From assembly GCF_036116635.1 (NCBI RefSeq), contig NZ_CP107995.1, positions 2,356,001 through 2,420,000 on the forward strand: a stretch of 64,000 nt of DNA. The letters run 5' to 3'. Each line of letters opens with the position of its first letter. The first letter of the stretch is position 1. This document shows, in pieces, positions 43,939-51,029 of this stretch. Position numbers and translations under genes: made by a program. The notes under the pieces are model-generated. The model made no database searches and was not told the origin of the DNA. It saw nothing but the letters and a program-made list of their open reading frames with translations. The DNA comes from Amycolatopsis sp. NBC_00345 (GTDB lineage: Bacteria > Actinomycetota > Actinomycetes > Mycobacteriales > Pseudonocardiaceae).

Positions 43939-44098
43939 CGGCAGCTCCCGGGAGTGGTCTCCATGAGACGGTGAACGGATTCGTCCTCACATTAGCCGGG
44001 GAATAACGGCAAGCGCCAGGAAACATAACGAGATCCTGCACCCGGAGTGATTTTGAGGATTGCTCTTTTGGCGTACCCATAAAATGGAGGAAATCGCT
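43939..44098. promoter_or_regulatory. Divergent control region with motif copy 2
   Basis: 160 bp between the adenylating enzyme gene and the second P450 gene, AT-richer than the genes. It contains TTTGGCGTACCCATAAA at 44067-44083, matching the copy at 39855. The motif lies only 15 bp before GTG 44099, so it could overlap the promoter or the 5-prime end of the message. Confidence 0.5.
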
Positions 44099-45298
44099 GT
44101 GCACCCTTTGTTCTCAGACCCCGGATCGCGCGACGTGGCGCAGCTTCTCGGCGAAATGGCCGAGCGGAAGGTCGAATACGACCCGGGCCTTTCGGCTGTG
44201 TTCGTGTACGGCTACGACGAGGTTCGCGCGCTGCTGACGAGTCCCTCGCTGCAGAACGCGCGGCTGCGTGATCCGCTGGCGGGCGCCACGGAGGAACAGC
44301 GCGCCCTGCACGGTCCGGTCCGGGCCTTCTTCGGCCGGTGGCCGGTGTTCTCCGACGGCGATTACCACACGCGGCTGCGCCGGCTGCTGATGCCACCGCT
44401 GAGGGCGGCCGCGGTCGAGGACGTACTGGCGGAGCTTCGTGTCCGCTGCGGTGAACTGCTGCGTGAGCTGGCCACCAGGCCCGGCGTCGACTTCGTCACG
44501 GACTTCGCCATCCCGTACGTGCATCACGCCCTCGAACTGCTGCTGGGCGTCACGACGGCTGAGCTGGCCGCGCTGGTCGAACCCGCGGACCGGCTGATGG
44601 ACTACCTGGCCACGCCGAAGGTCAGCGAGAACGCGGAGGTCGGCCACGCGGCGCGCCGCTCACTGACCACGTTCACCGAGGCCGTCCGGCGGTCGCTGCT
44701 GGGCAAGCCACGCTCGCCCCTCGCCCGGGCGCTCACCGAGGTGGACGGCGAACTCGGCCTCGACGCGGCCGTCGCGTCGGCGGCGCAGATCATCACCGGG
44801 ACGATAGATCCCACCACCACCGCGCTGTCCGACGCCGTGCTGCACTGGGCCGCGCTCGACGCGCCGGAATCGTCCACAGTGGATGCCGACCGGTTCACGG
44901 CGGAGTCGCTGCGACTGAGCTGCCCGTTCATCTTCGCCCCGCGCAGCGCCACCGAGGCGATGCGGATCGGCGACGTGACGGCGGAGTGGGACACGAAGGT
45001 GATGCTCGTGCTGGCTGCCGCCAACATGGACGCGACCCGCTACGGCGAACCTGGCGCGCTACGGGCCGGCGGCCGCGACACGCCTTCACTGACGTTCGGC
45101 CTGGGCGAGCACTACTGCCTGGGCGCGCCACTGGCCCGGGGCATGATCGCGGCACTGGTCGAAACCCTTCGCGACGGCGAAGTGCACCTCGAGGTGGACG
45201 CCGGCACGTTGCGCCGGCGCGGCGCGGTTCACGGCACGGCCCGAGCGCTGGCCGCGCGGATCACCACCAGGACCCCGGTTCGCGAAGCCAGCCGGTGA
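44099..45298 (+). CDS. Cytochrome P450 (second), unusual I-helix
   Basis: A 399-aa P450. Haem loop FGLGEHYCLGAPLAR holds Cys340; the K-helix ExxR is ESLRLS followed by APRSA. The I-helix reads TGTIDPTTT, so the usual acid-alcohol pair of AGxET is displaced or lost, as in P450s with unusual oxygen activation or coupling reactions. GTG 44099 is chosen because GGAGG sits 8 nt upstream; ATG 44084 and TTG 44060 lack one. It starts the second forward run of the cluster. Confidence 0.9.
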   Translation: MHPLFSDPGSRDVAQLLGEMAERKVEYDPGLSAVFVYGYDEVRALLTSPSLQNARLRDPLAGATEEQRALHGPVRAFFGRWPVFSDGDYHTRLRRLLMPPLRAAAVEDVLAELRVRCGELLRELATRPGVDFVTDFAIPYVHHALELLLGVTTAELAALVEPADRLMDYLATPKVSENAEVGHAARRSLTTFTEAVRRSLLGKPRSPLARALTEVDGELGLDAAVASAAQIITGTIDPTTTALSDAVLHWAALDAPESSTVDADRFTAESLRLSCPFIFAPRSATEAMRIGDVTAEWDTKVMLVLAAANMDATRYGEPGALRAGGRDTPSLTFGLGEHYCLGAPLARGMIAALVETLRDGEVHLEVDAGTLRRRGAVHGTARALAARITTRTPVREASR

Positions 45299-45381
45299 GC
45301 CGGATCGGGCCGGCGGAATCACCGGGTCACACAGCACACGGCGGGATACCTCGCCGCCGACCACGAGGAAGAGGAATCACC

Positions 45382-46449
45382 ATGTCTCGTTCGTCAGCAC
45401 CGTCGCCGCATCCGATCATCGAGATCGGGGTGGCCTTCTGGCAGTCGAAAGCGCTTCTCAGCGCGGTCGAGCTCGGCGTGTTCGGCGCGCTGGCCGACGG
45501 GCCGATGACGGCCGGGCAGCTGAGCCGGGAACTCGGCCTGCGCAGCCGCGGGGCCCGGGACTTCTTCGACATCCTGGTCGCGTCCGGCCTGCTCGACCGC
45601 GACGAAGCGGGCTACCGGCTGACCCCACTGGCCGCGGAGTACCTCGACCCCGGCCGGCCCGCGACCGACATCAGCGGTTACCTGAGCTTCCTGAACGCCG
45701 GTTTCCCCTGGTGGTCCCGGCTGAGCGAGGGCCTGCGCAGCGGCGATCGGCTGGACTTCTCCGAGGCGCTGGCTTCGGAGGGCGCCGGTGCCCCGGGCGG
45801 CCGCGGCACGCTCGTGGCGCCGGATCCCGAAGCCGACACGTTCGGTGAGGCGTTCGCCGAACCCGGCCAGGTACGCGGGTTCCTGCGCGCTATGACCGGT
45901 TACAGCATGGGGGCCAACCGGGCCCTGGTGCACGCGTTCGACTGGGCGGCCGCGCGGACCGTGGTGGACGTCGGCTGTGCCGAGGGCTCGCTGCTGGGGC
46001 ACCTGGCCGCCGCGTGGCCGCACCTGAACTGCGTCGGCTTCGACCTGCCCCAGGTGAAGGCCGGATTCGAAGAGCACCTGAAGGACGCCGCCGGTGTCAC
46101 CTTCCAGCCCGGCGACTTCTTCAACGACCCGTTGCCGGAGGCGGACGTGATCGTGTTCGGCCACGTGCTCCACGACTGGCCGGTGGAAACCCGGAAGATG
46201 CTGCTGCGCAAGGCGTACGAGGCGCTGGCGCCGGGTGGCACGGTGCTGGTCTACGAATCGCTGGTCGACGACGACCGGCGGGCCGGGCTGATCGGCCTGA
46301 TGATCAGCCTCAACGTGTCGCTCGTGTCCAACGGCGGCTCGGGCTACACCGCTGCCGAGTGTCACGAATGGCTGCGGGAAGCGGGATTCACCGGGACCGA
46401 GGTGTCGCATCTGGATGGTCCGGAGTATCTCGTGGCCGGTACCCGGTGA
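45382..46449 (+). CDS. O-methyltransferase (two-domain, family 2)
   Basis: A 355-aa protein with an N-terminal winged-helix dimerisation domain (AVELGVFGALADGPMTAGQL) and a C-terminal SAM domain: TVVDVGCAEGSLLGHLAAAW, then GFDLPQVK, PLPEADVIVFGHVLHDWP with a candidate catalytic His, and APGGTVLVYESLVDD. This is the layout of small-molecule O-methyltransferases. ATG 45382 follows AGAGGA. The stop overlaps the GTG of the phosphatase gene. Confidence 0.9.
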   Translation: MSRSSAPSPHPIIEIGVAFWQSKALLSAVELGVFGALADGPMTAGQLSRELGLRSRGARDFFDILVASGLLDRDEAGYRLTPLAAEYLDPGRPATDISGYLSFLNAGFPWWSRLSEGLRSGDRLDFSEALASEGAGAPGGRGTLVAPDPEADTFGEAFAEPGQVRGFLRAMTGYSMGANRALVHAFDWAAARTVVDVGCAEGSLLGHLAAAWPHLNCVGFDLPQVKAGFEEHLKDAAGVTFQPGDFFNDPLPEADVIVFGHVLHDWPVETRKMLLRKAYEALAPGGTVLVYESLVDDDRRAGLIGLMISLNVSLVSNGGSGYTAAECHEWLREAGFTGTEVSHLDGPEYLVAGTR

Positions 46450-47216
46450 CCGTGCCGGCCAACTTCCGGGACCTGGGCGGGCTGCCGGTGCGCGGCGGGT
46501 GGATCGCGCCGTCCCGGGTGTACCGGGGGGCCGGGATCCACCTGCTCGATCGCGGCGCGGTCACCGCGCTGGACACGGAGCACGGCATCCGCGGGTTCGT
46601 CGACCTGAGGTCCCTCCGGGAAGTCGAGCTCGACGGTGTCGCTCCCGTCGGTGCAGGACAGACCCGCTACGCCGTGCCGATCGAGCCGTCGCTGGACGCG
46701 CTGCGCTCGGTCGCGCCCCACGACCTGCTGCCCGCCGGCTACCTCGTGATGGTCGTCGAACGCGCGCCCGCGCTCGTGCTGGCGCTGCGCTCGATCGCCG
46801 CCGCGCTGGACCTCGGCGCCGTGGTGGTCCACTGTGTCGCGGGCAAGGACCGGACCGGTGTGGCCATCGCCGCGCTCCTCGGGCTGCTCGGCGCCGCCGA
46901 CGACACGGTGATCGAGGACTACGCCGCGTCCGACCGCGCCCACCCGGACATCCTCGAGGTCTACCGGCACAGCCCGAGCGCGGCCGCGCTGGCCGGGCAG
47001 CTGCCCGCCCACCTGCATCGGGCGCCACGGGCCGCGATGGAGAAGCTGATCCGCTACGTCCACCTGCGCTACGACGGCTGGGAGGGCTGGGCCGACTGGG
47101 CCGGCGTGCCGCCCGGCTGCGTGGAATCCCTCCGCTCGCTCGTCACGTCGGAGGCCACCGCGTTTTCCTCGTTTTCCCCACCACGACAGGGAGCCGACGA
47201 TGCAGCTCACGGGTAA
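46446..47216 (+). CDS. Tyrosine-phosphatase-like protein (LipA/IphP type)
   Basis: A 256-aa protein with the phosphatase P-loop HCVAGKDRTG (Cys130, Arg136) and the early segment NFRDLGGLPVRGG common to IphP-type phosphatases. GTG 46446 overlaps the previous stop, so it is co-translated with the methyltransferase. In a biosynthetic context it may remove a phosphate protecting group or act on phosphorylated sugars or lipids rather than on protein. Confidence 0.88.
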   Translation: MTVPANFRDLGGLPVRGGWIAPSRVYRGAGIHLLDRGAVTALDTEHGIRGFVDLRSLREVELDGVAPVGAGQTRYAVPIEPSLDALRSVAPHDLLPAGYLVMVVERAPALVLALRSIAAALDLGAVVVHCVAGKDRTGVAIAALLGLLGAADDTVIEDYAASDRAHPDILEVYRHSPSAAALAGQLPAHLHRAPRAAMEKLIRYVHLRYDGWEGWADWAGVPPGCVESLRSLVTSEATAFSSFSPPRQGADDAAHG

Positions 47217-47952
47217 CACCATCCTGATCACCGGAGCGACCTCCGGGATCGGGCTCGGCCTGGCCACGCGATGGCACGAGGCGGGCAACACGGTGATCGT
47301 CACCGGCCGGCGCAAGGACCGGCTGGACGCGATCGCCGGCGAGCACGACGGGATCGAGACGCTGGTGCTCGACGTCGACGACCCGGCGTCGATAGCCGCC
47401 TGCGCCGAGACGGTGGCCCACCGGTTCCCCCGGCTCAACGTCCTGGTCAACAACGCGGGCATCATGCGGCCGGAGAGCCTGCGCGGCGCCGGCGACCTGC
47501 CGATCGCCGAGGCGACGGTGACCACGAACCTGCTCGGGCCGATCCGGATGTGCGAGGCGTTCGTGCCGCTGCTGACCGGTCAGGACGACCCGGTCGTGCT
47601 CAACGTGTCGGCGGCGCTGGCCTTCGTGCCGCTCCCGGCCGCGCCGACGGCCAGCGCGACCAAGGCGGCGCTCCGTTCCTACACCCAGAGCCTGCGGGTG
47701 CACCTGCGCAAGCTGGGCATCCAGGTGATCGAGCTGATCCCGCCGGCCGTGCGCACGCGGATGATGGGGCAGGCCGAAAGCGAGGAGGCAGTGCCGGTGG
47801 AGGAGTTCGTCACCAGCCTGTTCTCGCTCATCGCGGCCCACCCGGACGCCGAGGAGATCTGCGTCGACGAAGCCCGGTTCCTGCGCTGCGCCGAGGCCGA
47901 AGGCCGGTATGACAAAACCTTCGCCTTGCTGAGCCGCTCGGTCCGCGACTGA
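47200..47952 (+). CDS. Short-chain dehydrogenase-like protein lacking the catalytic Tyr
   Basis: A 250-aa DltE-like SDR. Cofactor motif TGATSGIGLGLA and VNNAGIMRPE are intact and the Ser region VLNVSAALAFVPLP is kept, but the YxxxK motif reads A151-S-A-T-K155 where relatives have Tyr. Without Tyr the normal hydride-transfer acid is missing, so it may be a cofactor-binding partner, a different catalyst or a decayed enzyme. It overlaps the phosphatase gene by 17 bp and is the last gene of the run. Confidence 0.85.
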   Translation: MQLTGNTILITGATSGIGLGLATRWHEAGNTVIVTGRRKDRLDAIAGEHDGIETLVLDVDDPASIAACAETVAHRFPRLNVLVNNAGIMRPESLRGAGDLPIAEATVTTNLLGPIRMCEAFVPLLTGQDDPVVLNVSAALAFVPLPAAPTASATKAALRSYTQSLRVHLRKLGIQVIELIPPAVRTRMMGQAESEEAVPVEEFVTSLFSLIAAHPDAEEICVDEARFLRCAEAEGRYDKTFALLSRSVRD

Positions 47953-48003
47953 CGCGGGGCGCCTTTCCCTTCGCCCTGCCGATGACAGAACACCGGGAGA
48001 GGC

Positions 48004-48048
48004 CGAGGAAGTGCCCGCTCGCGAATCGTGCGCGCGGGCACTTCCTCG
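48004..48048. terminator. 15-bp perfect hairpin between convergent genes
   Basis: Arms 48004-48018 (CGAGGAAGTGCCCGC) and 48034-48048 are exact reverse complements around a 15-base loop. It lies between the end of the forward cluster run and the end of the reverse transporter gene, so it probably terminates both. Confidence 0.75.
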
Positions 48049-48077
48049 ACGCCGGGCTTGAAGGCGCTTGGCCCAAG

Positions 48078-49007
48078 TCAACCTGCGCGAACGAGTTCCG
48101 GCGCTGGTCGCTTGTTCGAATCCGGGACCGAGTGCGGCGGTACGTTCTCGCCGTGATGATCGGTGAACCGGGCCAGTGCCAGTACGCCACCGATGGCGAG
48201 GAGCGCGCAGAGCAGCCCGGACACGGCGACCCATCCGCTGATCGAGCTCGCTTCGCCGAGCAGCCCGGCCCCGATCGCCACGGCGACGATCGGGTCCACC
48301 ACGGTGATACACGCCATTACCGTGTGTGGTGGTGCGCTGGCATAGGCCTGCTGCACCAGCCAGGCGCCGAGGAGCAGTGCGAGCAGGATGGCGATCGCGG
48401 AAACGATCAGCGTGGAGGGCGGACCGCCGTGCTGAGCCTGCTGCAGCACCGCCCTGGTCAGCACCGATACCAGCCCGTAGGCCGTGGCCGCGGCGGTGGC
48501 GAACGCGAGGCCGCGTGCCCGTCCCCTTGTCATCATGGCGAGCAGGGACATGCCGACCACGCCCGCGGCGACGAGTTCGCCGGCTCGGAGGCCGGCAGAA
48601 CCGCTCACCTCGGTCGGTGTGGTGTTGTTCGCCGCGATCGCCACGAAACCGACCACACCGGCCGCGATCGCGCCGATCGCCAGCCAGCCCCGTCCGGTGA
48701 GCTTCGGCCCGCCGGCCCTGGCGGCGAACAGCGCGGTCACCCCGACCGCGAGCACGCCGACCGGCTGCACCACGATGACCGGTGCGAGGCCGAGCGCCAC
48801 TGCGTGCAGGATCCCGCCGACGATCATCACGAGCAGGCCGAGCAGCCAGCCTGGCTGGCACAGCAACCGGCTGAACGAACGAAGGCGCAGCGTCGGCCCG
48901 TCGTCGGCGTCCCGTAGCGTCGTGTGCACCGCCCGGTGCTGCTTATGCGCGGCCAGCGCGGCGAACACTGCGCCCGCCATGGCAAACGCGATCCCGATGA
49001 TGTTCAT
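48078..49007 (-). CDS. DMT-superfamily membrane protein (EamA/NIPA-like)
   Basis: A 309-aa protein with about nine or ten hydrophobic segments starting MNIIGIAFAMAGAVFAALAA, followed by VVQPVGVLAVGVTALFAARA and a second repeat half with VDPIVAVAIGAGLLGEASSI. It resembles DMT/NIPA-type carriers of magnesium or small metabolites. GGAGGG lies 6 nt before ATG 49007. It is convergent to the cluster and probably not part of it. Confidence 0.8.
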   Translation of the reverse strand: MNIIGIAFAMAGAVFAALAAHKQHRAVHTTLRDADDGPTLRLRSFSRLLCQPGWLLGLLVMIVGGILHAVALGLAPVIVVQPVGVLAVGVTALFAARAGGPKLTGRGWLAIGAIAAGVVGFVAIAANNTTPTEVSGSAGLRAGELVAAGVVGMSLLAMMTRGRARGLAFATAAATAYGLVSVLTRAVLQQAQHGGPPSTLIVSAIAILLALLLGAWLVQQAYASAPPHTVMACITVVDPIVAVAIGAGLLGEASSISGWVAVSGLLCALLAIGGVLALARFTDHHGENVPPHSVPDSNKRPAPELVRAG

Positions 49008-49329
49008 CCGGAACCCTCCGATACGCGCCGCAACCGAGGCACTGGCATGCCACTGTCCCTGGGGCGGGGTTGAAAGTCAGTCATCTGGGCCACGGCACAA
49101 GCCTGTCTGACTGCAGCGCCGCACACGATCAAGGTGGCACCCCAACCGGTCCGGGGGACGGCCTCACCGTGCGAGGTGGAGTTTTCCCTACCAGGAGGCA
49201 CTCGGGACAGGCAGGGCGAGGTTCGTGATTCCTTTGCTGGTCAGCCCATCGTGTGTGTCCGAGGACGATCTTGTCCACTATCGACACGGCTTCCCATGTC
49301 GGGCCGGATCGGGTTTACGGTGCGGTGTT

Positions 49330-49445
49330 TCACAGCCTGGCTGCGGGTCCACGGGACTGGAGTTTCCGCAGCGTTGAGACCAGGCAGTCGATTTCGTCGT
49401 GGGTGTTGTAGAGGGAGAAACTCGCCCGGATAGTGGCGGGGACAG
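49330..49445 (-). pseudogene. Cysteine desulfurase C-terminal remnant
   Basis: Reverse frame ATIRASFSLYNTHDEIDCLV, then STLRKLQSR and a stop at 49330-49332. This is the SufS/CsdA C-terminal block (RASFxxYNTxxEID). No active-site Lys or Cys region exists in the window. The fragment is cut off at about 49445 by unrelated forward sequence. Confidence 0.7.
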
Positions 49446-49623
49446 CCTGGAAACCGCGCTACGCGGGCTGCTGCCGACCGGCCCGGCGGCGTGCGCGATC
49501 AGCCACTCGGGCCGGGAACGGGTGGTGGAGACCATCACCGAGTCGATCGCACCTTTCCGGTGCACTGATGGTTCGTACGTACTCCACAACACCTGCTTCG
49601 CCCTGATCGCCACCCTTGCATGA
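49436..49623 (+). pseudogene. C-terminal remnant of an unidentified (methyltransferase-like?) protein
   Basis: A forward frame reads SLETALRGLLPTGPAACAIS, then ESIAPFRCTDGSYVLHNTCF and ends at TGA 49621-49623. The PFRxxDGSYxLxN ending is reminiscent of some methyltransferase tails, without proof. It begins exactly where the desulfurase relic stops, implying a recombination junction near 49440. The rest of the 49008-49669 interval shows no gene. Confidence 0.4.
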
Positions 49624-49669
49624 ATTCAAGGCACATTTCTGCCCGGACATCCCGAGCGGAAACGAGACA

Positions 49670-51010
49670 CTAGGCGGTGCGGCGCGCGGCGAACGCGCCG
49701 TTGTGCAGCAGGCTGGCCTGCCCGTCAGCTCTGATGGTGAAGGCGATGTCCCAGGTGTGGTGGCCGGTGACGGCGTCGTCGGCGGGAAGGAAGCGGTGGT
49801 CGGCGATCGGCAGCAGCTCGGTGCGGATCTGCTCGCCGCCGATGCCGTGCGCGTCGAGCAGCAGCGTGTCGCCGGCGGCGGTTATCGCGTAGTGCACGCC
49901 GTGCGCGTCGTAGGTTCCGGTGTACGCCGATGCTTCGAACTCCAGGCGTGGATCGGGGACGGGCCGCGGCGGCTTCGCGACGCCGAGCCAGTCCCGGAAC
50001 ACCACGTCGAAGATGGCGTCGGCGAACGGGTAGCCCTTGTGCGGTGTGTTCACGATCGTCGCCACCGCCACGTCATGGGCCGGCACCCAGAGCAGGCAGG
50101 ACGATCCGTTCGGGGTGGTGCCGCTGTGCCCGAACACCTCCACGCCACCCCATACCTTGCGGTACGGACCGACGCACCAGGAGTCGGCGAAGGTCCGCGC
50201 CGGCACGTCTGCCTGCGGCGACTGCATGGTGGCGACGGCGTCGGCGGACAGCATGACGGTGCCGTCCGCGGCCAGGCCCCGGCGCAGGAAGACCTGCCCG
50301 AAGCGGGCGAGGTCGCGGGCAGTGGCCGCCAGTGACGAGCCGGCCGGGCCGCACCCGCGGGCGAAGCACCACGGCCGGACCAAGCCGTCGACGTGGCCCA
50401 CCGCCACGCGATGGTAGGGCAGCTCCTCGAACAGGCTGACCGACTCGACGAGCCCGGCCGGCCGGAGCAGCCGGTCGCGCAGTGCCTCGTCCCAGCACTG
50501 ACCGGTGAGCGTCTCGACCAGCGCCCCCGACACGTTCGTCGAAGCGTTGCTGTAGCCGTAGGACGATCCCGGCGGAAAGCTGAGCGGAATGCCGGCCAGC
50601 AGGCCGAGGTAGCGGGCGACGGCGTCGTCGTCGCGGCCGGTGTCGGCGTACGGCCCGTTGTCCAGGCCGCTCGTCATCGCCATCAACTGGCGAGGGGTGA
50701 TCTCGCGCCACTGCTCGCCGGCGGCGAGCCGAACGCCCGGCAGGTAGCGCGTGACGGGCGCGTCGAGATCGACCAGGCCGGCGTCGACCAGCTGCATCAC
50801 CAGCGCGGCCGTGTAGACCTTGGTGGTGGAGCCGATCTGGAAGACGGTGTCGTCGGTGACCGGCGCGCCGAGCTCGGCGTTCGCGGTTCCGGATACCGCC
50901 TGCAGGAGCCCGTCGCCGCCGGCGATGGCGACCTGGGCGCCGGTGATGCCGAGCTTCGCACGGCTGTGGTCGCAGAGGTCCTGGAGGGCTTGGGCAGAGA
51001 AGGGGGTCAT
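49670..51010 (-). CDS. Serine hydrolase of the beta-lactamase (class C)/PBP family
   Basis: A 446-aa protein with the three class C motifs: S61-T-T-K64 in FQIGSTTKVY, YSN in YGYSNASTNVSG, and HSG in VFGHSGTTPNG. The last 110 residues form a lipocalin-like/DUF3471-type extension (YTGTYDAHGVHYAITAAGDT). No signal peptide is present, so an intracellular esterase or D-amino peptidase is likelier than a wall enzyme. It starts 19 bp after the S9 peptidase gene, in one operon. Confidence 0.87.
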   Translation of the reverse strand: MTPFSAQALQDLCDHSRAKLGITGAQVAIAGGDGLLQAVSGTANAELGAPVTDDTVFQIGSTTKVYTAALVMQLVDAGLVDLDAPVTRYLPGVRLAAGEQWREITPRQLMAMTSGLDNGPYADTGRDDDAVARYLGLLAGIPLSFPPGSSYGYSNASTNVSGALVETLTGQCWDEALRDRLLRPAGLVESVSLFEELPYHRVAVGHVDGLVRPWCFARGCGPAGSSLAATARDLARFGQVFLRRGLAADGTVMLSADAVATMQSPQADVPARTFADSWCVGPYRKVWGGVEVFGHSGTTPNGSSCLLWVPAHDVAVATIVNTPHKGYPFADAIFDVVFRDWLGVAKPPRPVPDPRLEFEASAYTGTYDAHGVHYAITAAGDTLLLDAHGIGGEQIRTELLPIADHRFLPADDAVTGHHTWDIAFTIRADGQASLLHNGAFAARRTA

Positions 51011-51029
51011 GGACGATGTCCTTTCCAGG

